DNA from: Ascaphus truei
Lineage: Eukaryota; Chordata; Amphibia; Anura; Ascaphidae
Assembly (NCBI GenBank): GCA_036426205.1
Contig: CM071586.1
Location: 9,482,983-9,546,982 of the forward strand
Direction: 5' to 3'
Length of the DNA: 64,000 nt
In this document: in pieces, positions 1 to 11,129 of the stretch
Layout: each line of letters starts with the position of its first letter
How positions within the stretch are numbered: position 1 is the stretch's first letter
Translations under genes and position numbers: made by a program
The notes under the pieces: generated by a model
What the model was told of the DNA's origin: nothing
What the model saw: only the letters and a program-made list of their open reading frames with translations
The model's database searches: none

Positions 1-1150
1 CTCTACACACCTCAGTGACCCATTACTTTGATAGGATCACCTCTTACACACCTCAGCTGCCCCCATAGACATTAATAGGATCCCCCTCTTACACACCTAG
101 CTTGCCCCCATAGGACTTTAATATGCCCTCTTACACACATCAGCTGCCCCAATAGACATTAATGGGATCCCCTCTTACATACCTCAGCTGCCCCATACAC
201 TTTAATAGGATCCCTCTTACACACAATCAGCTGCCCCATAGACATTAATAGGATCATCCTCTTACACACCTCAGCTGCCCTCCATAGACTTCAATAGGGT
301 CACTCTCTTACACACAGCGGCTGCCCCATTATCTTTAATAGGATCCCCCTCTTACACATCTCAGCTGCCCCATAGACTTTAATAGGATCACCCTCTTACA
401 CACCTCAGCTGCCCCCATTACCTTTAATAGGATCCCCCTCTTACACATCTCAGCTGACCCATAGACTTTAATAGGATCACCCTCATACACACGCAAGCTG
501 CCCCCATACACTTTAATAGGATCACCCTCTTACACACATCTGCTGCCCTCCTTAGACTTCAATAGGATCACTCTCTTACACACAGCGGCTGCCCCATTAC
601 CTTTAATAGGATCCCTCTCTTACACACCTCAGCTGCCCCCATTACCTTTAATAGAATCACCCTCTTACACACATCAGCTGCCCCCATTGTATTTAATAGG
701 ATCTCTCTCTTACACACCTCAGCTGCCCCCATTACCTTTAATAGGATCCCCCTCTTACACACCTCAGTGCCCCATTACCTTTAATAGAATCACACTCTAC
801 ACACTCAGCTGCCCCCATAACATACCTTAATAGGATCACCCTCTTACACACCTCAGCTGCCCCCATTACCTTTAATAGGATCCCCCTCTTACACACCTCA
901 GCTGCCCCATTACCTTTAATAGGATCACTCTTACAACACCTCAGCTGCCCCATTACCTGTAGAGGATCCCTCTCTTACACACCTTAGCTGACCCCATAGA
1001 CTGTAATAGGATCACCCTCTTACACACCTCAGCTGACCCCATAGACTGTAATAGGATCACCCTCTTACACACATCAGCTGACCCCATAGACTTTCATAGG
1101 ATCACCCTCTTACACACAGCGGCTGCCCCCATAGACTTTAATAGGATCAC
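1..1150. repeat. Minisatellite, ~40-46 bp monomer
   Basis: About 26 imperfect tandem copies of a unit reading roughly CAGCTGCCCCCAT, AGACTTTAATAGGATC, ACCCTCTTACACACCT. The array enters from outside the window. The same monomer, in the same orientation, occurs downstream of most exons of the tandem-exon gene (for example 32205-32440 and 45258-45960). Open frames across it are products of the repeat, not genes. Confidence 0.93.
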
Positions 1151-1464
1151 TAAAATACATGCAATCATAGCAGCATACCCAAAACATATGTTGAAGTTAT
1201 ATTAACAGCACTGCATACATTTGGATAACTAGAAGGATTATTTCCCGTGAGTAGTAACACAGAAAATTAATAGAAAGTATATACTGTAGTATTAAAAGCA
1301 CCTCAATAGAAATAATTACTTAATAAATGTTAGTGTGGTGCCCTGGAACAAAAGAGGGGCCCTGATTCCCTCTATATTAACAATGAGAAACAAAGGAAGT
1401 GTTCCCAGCACTCAAATAGGAAAATACGTGAAAACGACACTAAATGGTATGCAAAAAATATATA
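1151..1464. other. AT-rich spacer, nothing recognised
   Basis: I see no gene, splice-flanked open frame or repeat structure here. Confidence 0.5.
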
Positions 1465-1679
1465 CAGCTCAACCCCCTTATAGCGCTGTGCTTGGGGTCC
1501 CTAGAATCACACCGCGCTATAAGCGGATCGCGTTAGAAATAATGTACAATGGTATGCGTTGTACAAAAAAGTATTTAAGACGCCAATAATCGTGCTGTAA
1601 AGTATTCAAAAATACGAAAAGTGGGAGCCATGCTGGCACCGCGCTATAAGCGGATCCGCGTTATAACGGGGTTGAGCTG
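1465..1679. mobile_element. Tigger/pogo-like MITE (215 bp)
   Basis: The terminal inverted repeats start CAGCTCAACCCC and end GGGGTTGAGCTG, and a TA dinucleotide flanks both ends (1463-1464, 1680-1681). The inner part repeats GCGCTATAAGCGGATC twice. TA target duplication plus CAG-start termini is the Tc1/mariner (pogo/Tigger) pattern. There is no coding capacity, so it is a non-autonomous copy. The family assignment is inferred from termini only. Confidence 0.75.
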
Positions 1680-1990
1680 TATGTTACTATCAATAATAAA
1701 TACAGATCTGGCAAACAATATGTAATGGACAATGATGCTATTTTAGTCTATATAGTCAAACCACAAATGGTATCCAGATAAAATACTGCGTGTAATGGGT
1801 AAGAAAGGAAGGATGGGAGGTAAGGGAAAACAAGGAGGGGGATAAAACAGGGGGAATAAGGGGGGCAATGTTCTTCTGGCCCGTTCCCAGTGACCAAAAT
1901 GATCCTGGTACTTCTTCCCTTACCCCTATAGAGCAAGCACTCCCTTGCAAAAAAGCAAATGACAAAGCTGAAATAACCCAGCAATGTGAG
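1680..1990. other. Spacer, nothing recognised
   Basis: Overlapping open frames on both strands have no recognisable domain and look like chance frames. Confidence 0.4.
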
Positions 1991-2295
1991 CAACAATCTA
2001 TCTGCAGCAAGGCCCCGCTTCTCGGCGCCCCGCTTCTCGGCACCCCGCTTTTCGGCGATCCGCTGATACGGCGGCACCGAGAAGGGGGCCGCCATGTCTG
2101 TTCAGAGGTCGCGCATGCGCAGAACGGGCTGTTGCCGCCGACGCGCATGCGCAGAACGTAGGTTGCGCACGCAGAACGTAGGCCGCACATGCGCACAAGG
2201 GGGAAATTGCCGGTTTGCGCATGCGCACAACTGAAAATCGACGGTTCAGGCGATTTTCACTATACGGCAGGCCCTTAGAACGGAACCCACCGTAT
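1990..2295. other. CpG-rich block with repeated GCGCATGCGC motifs
   Basis: Starts with three tandem copies of a ~17-bp unit (CCCCGCTTCTCGGC..., about 2013-2060). It then carries palindromic GCGCATGCGC at 2111-2120, 2143-2152 and 2217-2226, with a variant near 2184-2195. GCGCATGCGC matches the known NRF1 binding consensus. It could be a CpG-rich promoter-like patch or a GC-rich transposable element. No transcript start can be seen. Confidence 0.45.
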
Positions 2296-2357
2296 GCCCG
2301 GGGCCCTGCTATACTAGTAATGTTTCAGCCACAAGGTAGCAAATGTATCCAAATGAC

Positions 2358-2655
2358 AAAGCTGAATAAATCCTGCAATACAGGCAACAATATCTATTGG
2401 TAATGTTTCAGTCACAAGGTAGCAAACTTAACACACACTGATTCTCAACAACATTAGTATTAATACACAAGGGTTAATAATGTCACTAATGTCCCAGTAA
2501 GGAACAGCCCTGACAACACTTAAAGTCAGATGACCACACACTATGAGACCCAAAAGTAAAGGAACGTGTTCCTGAGAGCAGGCAGCAACGTTTCTTAAAG
2601 TGCAGGGCGTCCGCCAATAGATATTGTTGCATGTATTGCAGGATTTTTCAGCTTT
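2358..2655. mobile_element. Foldback/MITE-like element with ~42 bp inverted repeats
   Basis: The segment at 2358-2400 is the near-exact reverse complement of 2614-2655 (CAACAATATCTATTGG versus CCAATAGATATTGTTG). A related copy of the left end lies at 1962-2008, and a ~30 bp direct repeat (TAATGTTTCAGYCACAAGGTAGCAAA) occurs at about 2318-2343 and 2401-2427. No transposase frame is present and no target duplication is clear. Confidence 0.55.
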
Positions 2656-2849
2656 TTCTGGGACCACTGAGATCTAAGGGTGGGGCACTAGGTTCCTCTT
2701 ATTTATATCCTACTTCCATTCCCTATCACTGGGCAGAATAAAATAGCTGCTGAGTCACATACCGTAGACATGTGACTATTCCTGCACTTCTTAAAAATTG
2801 GAAGTAAATCAGGCCCTTGCCTACTGTAACTTTCCTGCAACATTGTATC

Positions 2850-3365
2850 CTATAGACAGAGCCGCCAACAGGGGGGGGGGTCTGCCAGGGTTTGTGGCCC
2901 AGGCACGGTAAGTCAAGGGGCCTGGCCGCCCGGACCCCCTGCTCGGTGGTGCCCGTTTCATTAAAAAAAAATGCCGGCGATCCCCGTGTGCATGCGCAGA
3001 GCAGAGGTCTCGGCGTGCATGTGTAGGAAAGTAGGGTGTCCGGCCTCCCAACGTGGGATGGAGGGTAAGCGCTGTGGCGAGCCCGCACCTGCCAACCTAG
3101 CTCCCCCTGCGCCCACCAACCCAGCTCCCCCCGCGCCCGCCAACACAGCTCTCCCCACGCCAGCCTCCTTCCCCGAGCAGCTGCTGTGGGGACCAGGGAC
3201 TGGTTGGAAAAATGCTCCCATGGGAATAAGCCCACCAGTCTTGCCCCCCCCTCAGCCTACCTCCCATGCCCCCCGCCCCCCACCGCCCCCCGAGCCTACC
3301 TCCCGCCCCGGACAGCAGCTGCAGGGATCGGGGGCAGGGGGGGAGCGTCTGGTGGGCAGGGAAGC
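2850..3365. other. GC-rich repeat-like segment
   Basis: CpG- and C-rich sequence with a G10 run near 2870 and tandem CCAACYCAGCTCCCCCNGCGCCCG units at 3085-3160. Long open frames on both strands are composition-driven, with low-complexity Pro/Ala/Gly. No domain is recognised. It is probably a degraded dispersed repeat. Confidence 0.4.
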
Positions 3366-3374
3366 AGGAAGCAG

Positions 3375-3790
3375 CACCCACTCAGTCAGTCACAAGGTCA
3401 GTAACACACCCAGGCAGTCACTCACCCATCCACCCAGGCAGTCATTCACCCACCCAGGCAGTCACTAACAAACCCACCCAGGCAGTCACTAACAAACCCA
3501 CCCAGGCAGTCACTAACCAACCCACACAGGCAGTCACTCAGTTACTCACCCACCCAGTCACTCACCCACCCAGGCAGTCACTCAGTCAACCACTCACCCA
3601 TGTAGTCAGTCACCCACCCACCAAGGCAGTCAGTCACCCACCCATACTTAACCCCCCCATGCCCATACTTAACCCCCCAAGGCCCATACTTAACCCACTC
3701 CCACACAGGCCCATACTTAACCCCCTCCCCCCTAGGCCCATACTTAACCCCCTCCCCTGCCCCCCAGGCCCATACTGAATCCCCCCCCCC
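3375..3790. repeat. Two adjoining minisatellites
   Basis: 3385-3640 consists of ~20-24 bp units of CACCCACCCAGGCAGTCACT. 3640-3790 consists of ~19-21 bp units of GGCCCATACTTAACCCCC. The encoded repeats in every frame are products of the arrays. Confidence 0.9.
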
Positions 3791-4842
3791 CAGGCCTTTT
3801 GTCATTTTGGATGTAGCATTGGGTATCTTTCTCTTTTGTTAAAAATATAAAAATAAACAGGTTGCATTGTAATGTTTTTTTCCGTATTACAATAAGAAGA
3901 ACACAGTTAAGTAAAAGTTGCGCGCTAAATGTTTTTTCTCTGTGGTAGGTGCGCTATGGGTTCAGGATGGGGGGGGGTGGCTGATCCTTTCATTTGTCCT
4001 GGACCCCATGATTTCTGGCTATAGAGGCACCGCTGGTAGTTAACTCCTTACCTCCCTATTAACCCTTAACTGAGTAGACTCCCGCAGAGGTGCTACATCC
4101 CCAAGAGAACCAGTAACAACAGGGGACACAGTAGTTAAGACTAGTGTCTATATAAAAAGAAATAGATGTTTAAGCCTATGTACTTGTAGTGCAGAGAAAT
4201 CTCATTTTAATTGAGAATATCTGCACCTGTGTCCTAACCTGAAATATTTCCGTCTGCGCCATAAGCGTCAAAATTAGTTTTTTCCTCTTATCATTTGGCC
4301 CATAGAAATGAATGGCGCTGGCACGTACTAAAATACAATATTACTGTGCGCCATAGTAAAGGCAAAATTGTCTGCCGAGATCCACTAATAATTGATCTTT
4401 ACTAATACTACTTATTAATTAAAAATACACAATCATTTTTTTCATTTAAATTGCATCAACTGTGTCAAAAATACTTTTCAAATAACAAAAAATGATGTCT
4501 TATATGTATAAAGTATTCTTATATATAGTACATATTTTATGAAGATGTATATTACTCTTTAGCACTTGAATTTTAACACAAATAAAATCTAAGTACACAG
4601 ACCCCTGGGTGTTCTTCCAAAAGACAATCCCCAAAATATCATTAAAAAAAAAAATTAGTGTATAAATTTTATTTTTTAAATAAGTAAGGATGTAGTATCC
4701 CAAATAATTGGCCATTTGGTATAATCATCATAACGCATGTTATTGCTTTAACATTCTTAAATCCAAAAGATACTTAATAAACAATATGAACTATTACAAA
4801 AAGAGTATATAGTACTGTAACAGGGGAGGTATGTAACAGGGA
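3791..4842. other. AT-rich sequence, nothing recognised
   Basis: No convincing coding region, repeat terminus or splice-flanked frame was found in this kilobase. Confidence 0.5.
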
Positions 4843-5247
4843 CTTACTGCACCGACACACTTTATTCGAGCAAATACCCAGTATGTACCTGGCAGATACA
4901 TGAATGGAGCACCGCTCCTCACCTCTGACAAGCCCCGTTGCGTTTGCCTTCCCAGCCTGGGTTCATGCCTGGCTGACGGGCGGCTGATCTGTTAAATGAT
5001 AATGATTAGAATTTAATAGGCTGCAATGCTTCGCGTGTCTACCAGATGGCATAAATTCATGAATTGTAATACAGTATATACATATATACTGTGCAGTATT
5101 GCAGCCAGCGGGAATAAAATGCTTCAATCCCTGCCTGGAAAATAACCCAATGCACTCGGGCAGAAAACAGTCACAAACCTCAATACACCCGGGTATACCC
5201 GAATTCGTGGGACTAGCCGAGCTCGAATAAAGTGTGTCGCCAGTGTA
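4843..5247. mobile_element. MITE with CGACACACTTTATTCGAGC termini
   Basis: The left end (about 4851-4870) and right end (about 5220-5240) are inverted copies of CGACACACTTTATTCGAGC, with an outer ACTG on both sides. About 400 bp, no coding capacity. The superfamily is uncertain: CACTG-type ends would suit Chapaev/CACTA-like elements. A similar terminus occurs at 5495-5512. Confidence 0.6.
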
Positions 5248-5489
5248 TCACTGTTCGAGAGAAACGGCCTCTGAATCCTGCAGTGTGCTTGTTAATTGCA
5301 CACAGGCAATCAACCAGACTCCACCTGGCTGATTAGGACTTTTAGAAAAGCCTGATGTGAGAAACAGGAGAAAGATGTCCTTATATGTAGAAGGAAATGA
5401 GCACAGCATCCGCATCAGTGGATCAAAAATAGATACAATAGGGCAACTCCAGATATAGTAAAATTGCGTTAGCTTAGCAATGAAGGTGT

Positions 5490-5836
5490 ACACTACCGAC
5501 ACGCTTTATTGCGCATCGGCCAGATCCGCAAGCCGGGAGATTTCCCGGCTTGCTAGTGGCCGCCCCTCGGCGTGCCGCGCGTCATAGACGCGTGGTCACG
5601 CGTCTTCGGGAGCCTGCGCCCCCTGCACGCGCGTCCAGGGCTCCCCGAGGGAGCCCTGGTGTCCCGCGATGTGGGGGACGGCGGCAGGGGGTTCCGGGGG
5701 ACCCGGTGGACCTGGCAGCGGTAGGGAGAGCGCCCCGATCGGAGGGCGCTCTTCCGCTGCTTTGGCGCGCGCCCGTCACCCTCGGGCGCGCGCCAGGCTA
5801 CTGCTGCGGCCAAGAACGGGCAAATGCTCGAATAAG
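5490..5836. mobile_element. GC-rich dispersed repeat, copy 1
   Basis: Very CpG-rich block containing CAGGGCTCCCCGAGGGAGCC, GGGGGACCCGGTGGACC and GGCGCGCGCC palindromes. The same motifs occur in the same order on the opposite strand at 56097-56452. It begins with CGACACGCTTTATTG and ends with CTCGAATAA, so the ends resemble the neighbouring MITE. Long open frames on both strands are composition effects. Confidence 0.6.
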
Positions 5837-5857
5837 CAGTAGGAAACACATCAACGT

Positions 5858-5883
5858 GTTTCATCCAACTGGACTTTATCAAG
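5858..5883 (-). other. Hammerhead-like ribozyme relic
   Basis: On the minus strand CTTGATAA is followed by a stem-loop GTCC-AGTT-GGAT and then GAAAC. This is the order of a hammerhead core (CUGAUGA, stem II, GAAA) with core substitutions. Stems I and III were not found, so activity is doubtful. Confidence 0.35.
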
Positions 5884-6149
5884 GTGTGAAAGATTTCCGT
5901 AGCTCACATTTGGGCTGACATAAGTCGAAGCAGGACCGCAGAGATTTTCTTAGACCACAACTGCGCTGACCAAAGATGATGTCTTGATGCACACAGAAGG
6001 ACTGTATGCTGACAGCAAGACAAGGGACAAGAACCTTTACACTGACACAGAGAGTGCTATAGCACACAAGGATGCTGACCAGGAGAAACAGAGGGGCCTT
6101 CCCCTCACAGCAACAACAGAAACAGTAAGGACTTTCTTGTTGACTCGCT

Positions 6150-6290
6150 ATATATATATATGTGTGTGTGTGATGGGTGTGTGTGTGTGGGTGTGTGTGT
6201 GTGTGTTTGTTGTGTGTTGTGTGTGTGGGTGTGTGTGTGTGTGTTGTGTGTGGTGGTGTGTGTGTTGTGTGTGTGTGTGTGTGTGTGTTT
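6150..6290. repeat. (TG)n microsatellite
   Basis: A short (TA)n run leads into about 130 bp of TG dinucleotides with scattered GG and TT interruptions. Confidence 0.97.
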
Positions 6291-6428
6291 AGGGTAGTAA
6301 CCAGCTTAGCTACCCACCAGTTAGAAAGGGCTGGGTAGGTTAAGGTTTAGTTATTCTTTGAGTGGAGTGAGTGCTTTATTTTGTTGTTTTAGTATGTCTT
6401 GCCTTGTTAAATGAACAGACGCAATTGA

Positions 6429-6845
6429 GGGCCTCATGCTATAAGCAGCGACATTTCAGTGCATAGGAGATACCGGCACTACATAACGGGGACTGTATCA
6501 AGGGAAGCAAGGGGTCCCCAGACCTGAAACCAATGCGATTCTGCTCCGGAGACCCCCTGCTCATCTACACTAGTAATACAACTTAAATTTTAAAAAATTA
6601 TTATTTCGGGCGAGATTCGCGCAGAGAGAGAGGCGTTTCTCTCTCTGCAGCAGAATCAATTCGCCAGGTAAGTCCTTTTCGGAGGGCAGATTTTTTTGCC
6701 GCTGGCAACTCGCCATTTTTGCTAATGTTGCTATCACTGGTATTCGGGGCTTTGTGCATACCGTGATACAGTAGCAACGCTGCTAAAAATGGCGATTTCG
6801 AAACCCTGGCGATTTTTTTCTATCGGACTTTACTGCATGAGGCCC
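6429..6845. mobile_element. MITE with GGGCCTCATGC termini (417 bp)
   Basis: GGGCCTCATGC at 6429-6439 is matched by its inverse GCATGAGGCCC at 6835-6845, and similarity extends inward (TATAA/TTTACT). No open frame. Flanking bases show no clear target duplication, so the superfamily is left open. Confidence 0.65.
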
Positions 6846-7475
6846 AAAGCCGGGGTTTCAGTTCACCCTAATCTGTCTCCATTAAATGTACCTCTGCACA
6901 CATCTCTTACAAGTACAAATGTATTAACACTTCAATCATAGCAGGTATTGTATATAATACATGCAATTTCAATATAAATAATGTATTAGGCAACTCATAA
7001 ACAACTCATAAAGTAGTATTGAAATTTATATGGGGCCGTGAAAATTCATACCTAGACTCCTCTAAGACCAATATAGATATACATATAAATATAGATATAA
7101 CCCTACAGCTTTGAAACATGTCTGTGAGTGGTTTCTCTGGCTTTGCATCTGATTCCCATGCTGTGCTTTAAAAATGTGTTAGCAGCGAGCATTAGCTTAT
7201 ATGGGCTCCATGTTACAATGGTTTTTCAGGCAAAAGGTGGCACTGTGTGCTCATTTGGATGTCATTTCCCAGAATCCCTTGCTGCAGTGGAAACACTGTA
7301 TGCTAGGTGGTAATGGTGAGAGGCAGGGTGCAGACATGCCTAAGACATGTGAATGTGCTCACAAGTGTTCTTTTTTTTTTTGCTTCATGCGACACGGTGG
7401 GGGTTTCTTGTTGCCTTTTTCACCCACCATAACTTAAAACGTGATGATATAGATATAGAAATAGGTATAGATATA
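6846..7475. other. No gene recognised
   Basis: AT-rich sequence with imperfect GATATA repeats near 7070-7100 and 7443-7475. Short open frames have no family signature. Confidence 0.45.
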
Positions 7476-7477
7476 CG

Positions 7478-7625
7478 CAAACACAGAAAAGAAAGAAAGC
7501 CCATTTGTAGCATTCTGATGAATTGCAAAAGTAACTACATTTATTAAACTAATTTGAACAGAGACTCCCGGAAGAAGCCTGCATTGGCGAAACGTCCGCA
7601 AGGTGTTTGTTCTGGTGAAGGGCTA
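7478..7625 (+). mobile_element. Dispersed repeat A, copy 1 (Penelope-like tail?)
   Basis: AACACAGAAAAGAAAGAAAG, CCCATTTGTAGCA and GAACAGAGACTCCCGGAAGA are shared almost exactly with 9150-9280. The first part recurs inverted at 10937-11035. It contains the hammerhead-like motif at 7568-7594. A Penelope-like or retrozyme origin is inferred from that motif only. Confidence 0.6.
7568..7594 (+). other. Hammerhead-like ribozyme relic
   Basis: CCGGAAGAA, then hairpin GCC-TGCATT-GGC, then GAAACG. This has the layout of CUGAUGA, stem II, GAAA, with a degenerate first core strand. It is identical to the copy at 9235-9262. Confidence 0.35.
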
Positions 7626-7917
7626 ACCAGGCCATCAATAAAGGTATTATGCCCGGCTGGTTACCTCTGACCCATATTTGTGGGTTTAGAGTGTCAGCTC
7701 TTGGACCCATTGGTTGTACATTAAATGGATGTGATTGTGCAACAATAAGGAATGTGTGTGTGTTTTACCTTTCCAGGAGTGCTAACCAGTGGAGATTCTC
7801 AGGCTGTGAGTTTCAAGGGGGGTTATGCGATAAAAGTGTTGTCACATTGTGTTTAAGTCAGATTCCCGGGGACATGTAGGTAGAGACCTCCGATCAAAAT
7901 CCTCCCTTGAAAACAGT

Positions 7918-8215
7918 TACACGACTCACCGCCAAGTTCCCTGCTTCAGCACAGACCAGAAAGGTAAATTTGGCATAGGTGTGTGAGGTGTCCCTGACAT
8001 AGTCAAGAGGTCCCTATGTTAAGGGGGGTACTCCTTTAATGCACAGGTCACCCAGAAGCTGTATAGGGCGTGACTCACCACTAAGTTCCCTGCTTCAGCA
8101 CAACCCAGAAAGGTAAACGGAGCATAGGGATGTGAGGTATCCCAGAAACAGTCAACGGGTCCCTAGGTTAATGAGGATACCCAGCAAATGCCCAAGTCAC
8201 CAAGAACCGGTATAA
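7918..8215. repeat. Two tandem copies of a ~148-bp unit
   Basis: GACTCACCRCYAAGTTCCCT, GCTTCAGCACA and CCCAGAAAGGTAAA begin both copies at about 7922 and 8070, and the later parts (GTGTGAGGTGTCCC, GTCCCTAKGTTAA) also align. The copies are diverged. Function unknown. Confidence 0.75.
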
Positions 8216-9149
8216 GGGTTCTGGGGGTACTCCAATCAGCTACAAGATTGTGATGGGACTTTTAAAAGTCCAGTCCTAAGTATTGTATAGAGTGTGGGGA
8301 ATATGGCTAGTAAGAAATAACGTGCAGCTTCTTATTCTATTTCCCATAACCAAAAGGTTAAGATATTTTTAAAGTGTATATTTTAGGGAACAGGGTGTTT
8401 TAAAACATATCTGCTTGTGCACAGTATAATGAGCTGGGACTCTCAGACAGTGCCACTGTAGCTACTCATACAGTGGGGATCAAAAGCCAGAGAGGAAGTC
8501 TGAGGTGTCAAAACCATTTGGGCAGGAGGGAAGAAGTCAAGAACCAACGTCCTCAGATCAATGGATTCTCTTTGAATTTCCATTTGGCCCTGACTGGCAG
8601 GGGCCTGTCACTGTGGGTGGTATTGAGGGAATCAAGGGTCAGAAGTGCCAAATTGCACATGCCCCTTGGTTAACTCAGATTTCCAGGTAACCGTGTGCGT
8701 CCTACCAGCTTGTCTCTGATTAGCTGCAGAGATCTTTCTCACGCTCCTGATAGGGGGGGCAGTAACCTGTAATCAAAGTCAGAGGTATTATAACCCCTTG
8801 CGGCCATGAGATAATTAGTTCTCCAAGGTTCTCCAACGTGTTCTCCATCCAGAGTTTCCCAAGTGTAAGTCTCCAGCAAGAAAAGGGCTGCTTCAGCAAA
8901 ACCTACCTGGAATATTTTGTGTCCTGTTTTTGCAACTTGGATCAAAGATAGGATTCCCTGCAGCTAGGAGAGTCTAGGTTGTTCCCCCAATTCCCAAGTA
9001 AGTGTGTCTTTTTGCTGTATTTTGTGTAACATTGTGTGTCTGCCTATTCCTGTGAATAAATGTACAATTTATTTCATTAACTTGTTTTGCACAATGCATG
9101 ATCCTGGTAAAAAAGTGTAAATGGACTGTTCTCCCGTGACAATACTAAA
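8216..9149. other. No gene recognised
   Basis: Open frames of 60-70 codons occur on both strands. None has splice sites plus recognisable protein similarity. It could hold old repeat debris. Confidence 0.4.
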
Positions 9150-9280
9150 ACACAGAAAAGATAGAAAACCCATTTGTAGCACTCTGATGAACTGCAAAGT
9201 AAAAAAATGTATTAAACCAATTTGAACAGAGACTCCCGGAAGAAGCCTGCATTGGCGAAACGTCCATCAGGGTGTTTGTT
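9150..9280 (+). mobile_element. Dispersed repeat A, copy 2
   Basis: Aligns with 7478-7620 from AACACAGAAAAGA to GGCGAAACGTCC with a few substitutions and indels, and carries the second identical hammerhead-like motif. Confidence 0.65.
9235..9262 (+). other. Hammerhead-like ribozyme relic
   Basis: Same CCGGAAGAA / GCC-TGCATT-GGC / GAAACG arrangement as at 7568-7594, within repeat A copy 2. Confidence 0.35.
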
Positions 9281-9599
9281 CTTGCCGGGACCTGAACCAA
9301 CATTCATACCTTCACCTTCCCTTGCTAGCAGTGTGCCAGTGGCTGTGCTTGGATCAACAAAAGCCCCTACTCCCAGCTGACTGCTGTCTGATCCTATGGA
9401 TGTCTACCTCCGTGCCAAGTATCAAGACCTTGACAGAGGAAAAGTTTATACAAGCGCGTTGTATTAATTGCTGCCACAACACCTCTGTCCAGGATCCCAT
9501 GAGGAATCACTGGTGAAGTATTGATCTTATTTTGCTCATTGTGCTATGAACTTTTTGAGACTCTTTCTCTCTTGGACTGGCAATAATCATGTTATCCAC

Positions 9600-10210
9600 C
9601 TTCAGCCTTTATTGTCTGTGCCGATATATTGCTTACCATATCCCGCATCACACACTCAATTCTCCTCCTCACTTTTAAAGCTTTACACTCTTCTGCCCCT
9701 CCTTACATCTCAGCCCTAATTTCTCGCTATGCACCATCCCGACTCTTGCGTTCTGCTCAAGGATGTCTTCTTTCTACCCCCTTTGTATCTAAAGTCCTCT
9801 CCCACCTTGAACCTTTCTCACTTACTGCCCCGCACCTCTGGAATGCCCTTCCCCTCAATACCCGACTAGCACCCTCTCTACCCACCTTTGAGACCCACCT
9901 AAAGACACACTTGCTTAAAGAAGCATATGAATAGCACAGTGGATATTCTGAACACATGATACATAAAGCTTGGCCCCCTGCAGACGCACTTACCAGAACT
10001 CCCTCCTACTGTCTCTGTACGTTCTCCCTACCAATTAGACTGTAAGCTCTTCGGAGCAGGGACTCCTCTTCCTTAATGTTACTTTTATGTCTGAAGCACT
10101 TATTCCCATGACCTGTTATTTATATTATCTGTTATTTATTTGATTACCACATGTATTACTGCTGTGAAGCGCTATGTACATTAATGGCGCTATATAAATA
10201 AAGACATACA
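9600..10210 (+). mobile_element. LINE 3' end with ORF2 C-terminal tail
   Basis: 9629-9934 encodes an uninterrupted 101-residue tail containing SRYAPSRLLRSA, FSLTAPHLWNALPL and PTFETHLKTHLL. This resembles the C terminus of vertebrate non-LTR ORF2 proteins (L2/Rex1-like). The 3' UTR follows, with TTGTAAGCTCTTCGGAGCAG and the terminal GCGCTATATAAATAAA signature common in fish and frog LINE/SINE ends. It is 5'-truncated, as is usual for such insertions. The clade is an inference. Confidence 0.75.
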
Positions 10211-10466
10211 ATACAATATACTGTAGTATTGCTGGACTTCCTGTTTTCAATAGGATATGGGTCCCTTACCAGTGATCCACATGTAGCTATCAGTATACAC
10301 TTCTTCAGGACCTCGGCCCTGCTCCCTTTCCTCAGTAGGTTCAGTTCTGTCCCACCCAGTCCTGTTTATTTTCACTGTATTAGTGTTAATTTTGGACCGG
10401 CCGGTCTATACCCTCAGTGGGAACTTTTTTGATCCCGCTGTCGGTTTAGGTTATTTTCTGTGTATG

Positions 10467-10788
10467 CAGACATACCCCGCATTAACGTATGCAACGGGAC
10501 TGTAGCAGGTATGTAAAGTGAAAATTTACTTAAAGTTAAGCACAACCTTTTCCCCACTTATCGATGCATGTACTGCACTGCAATCGTTATATACGTGCAT
10601 AACTGATGTAAATAATGCATTTGTAACAGGCTCTATAGTCTCCTCACTTCCGCACAGCTTCTGTACAGGTAGGGAGCAAGTATTGCTGTTCAGGACGTGC
10701 TGACAGGCGCATGCGCGAGCTGCCGTTTGCCTATTGGACGATATGTCCTTACTCGCAAGTGTACATAAAGTCCTTAATGCTATGCCTG
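10467..10788. mobile_element. Tigger-like MITE, copy 1
   Basis: Begins CAGACATACCCCGCATTAACG and ends TATGCCTG followed by TA. It aligns over its whole length with 43663-43994 (shared internal CACTTATCGATGCATGTACT and CAGGACGTGCTGACAGG). CAGGCATAC-type ends match the known Tigger termini. The left TA is mutated to TG here. Confidence 0.75.
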
Positions 10789-10936
10789 TACATAACTTCT
10801 TTGCTATTTGTATTTGATTCAATTGAGATTGTTATCGTTTTCCCTTAGTATTTTTATTTCTGCATTAGTGAGGTTTCATTATATTATATTGTAAGGTTTT
10901 TCTTGCAGGTCCCCGGCTGGATCTTAAGCTGCCTGT

Positions 10937-11035
10937 TTTATCTTATTCTTTGTTCAAATTGGTTTAAATAAATTTCGTTACTTTTGCAATTCATCAGAGT
11001 GCTACAAATGGGTTTTCTTTCTTTTCTGTGTTTTT
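10937..11035 (-). mobile_element. Dispersed repeat A, copy 3 (inverted, partial)
   Basis: The reverse complement reads AACACAGAAAAGAAAG...CCCATTTGTAGCACTCTGATG...TTGAACAAAG, matching the first ~100 bp of copies at 7478 and 9150. The hammerhead-like part is absent. Confidence 0.6.
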
Positions 11036-11129
11036 ATATATTTTTCCCATAACATCGCCACCTGCCTTCTATTGGCTTTATTCATATGTTTTTTGATGAT
11101 TCTTATTTGACAGTGATTTTTGATGCGGT

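Noticed and set aside
1..1150. Evenly spaced repeats that could be taken for a CRISPR array
   Set aside because: Copies are head-to-tail without unique spacers, vary in length, and the DNA is vertebrate with introns and LINEs.
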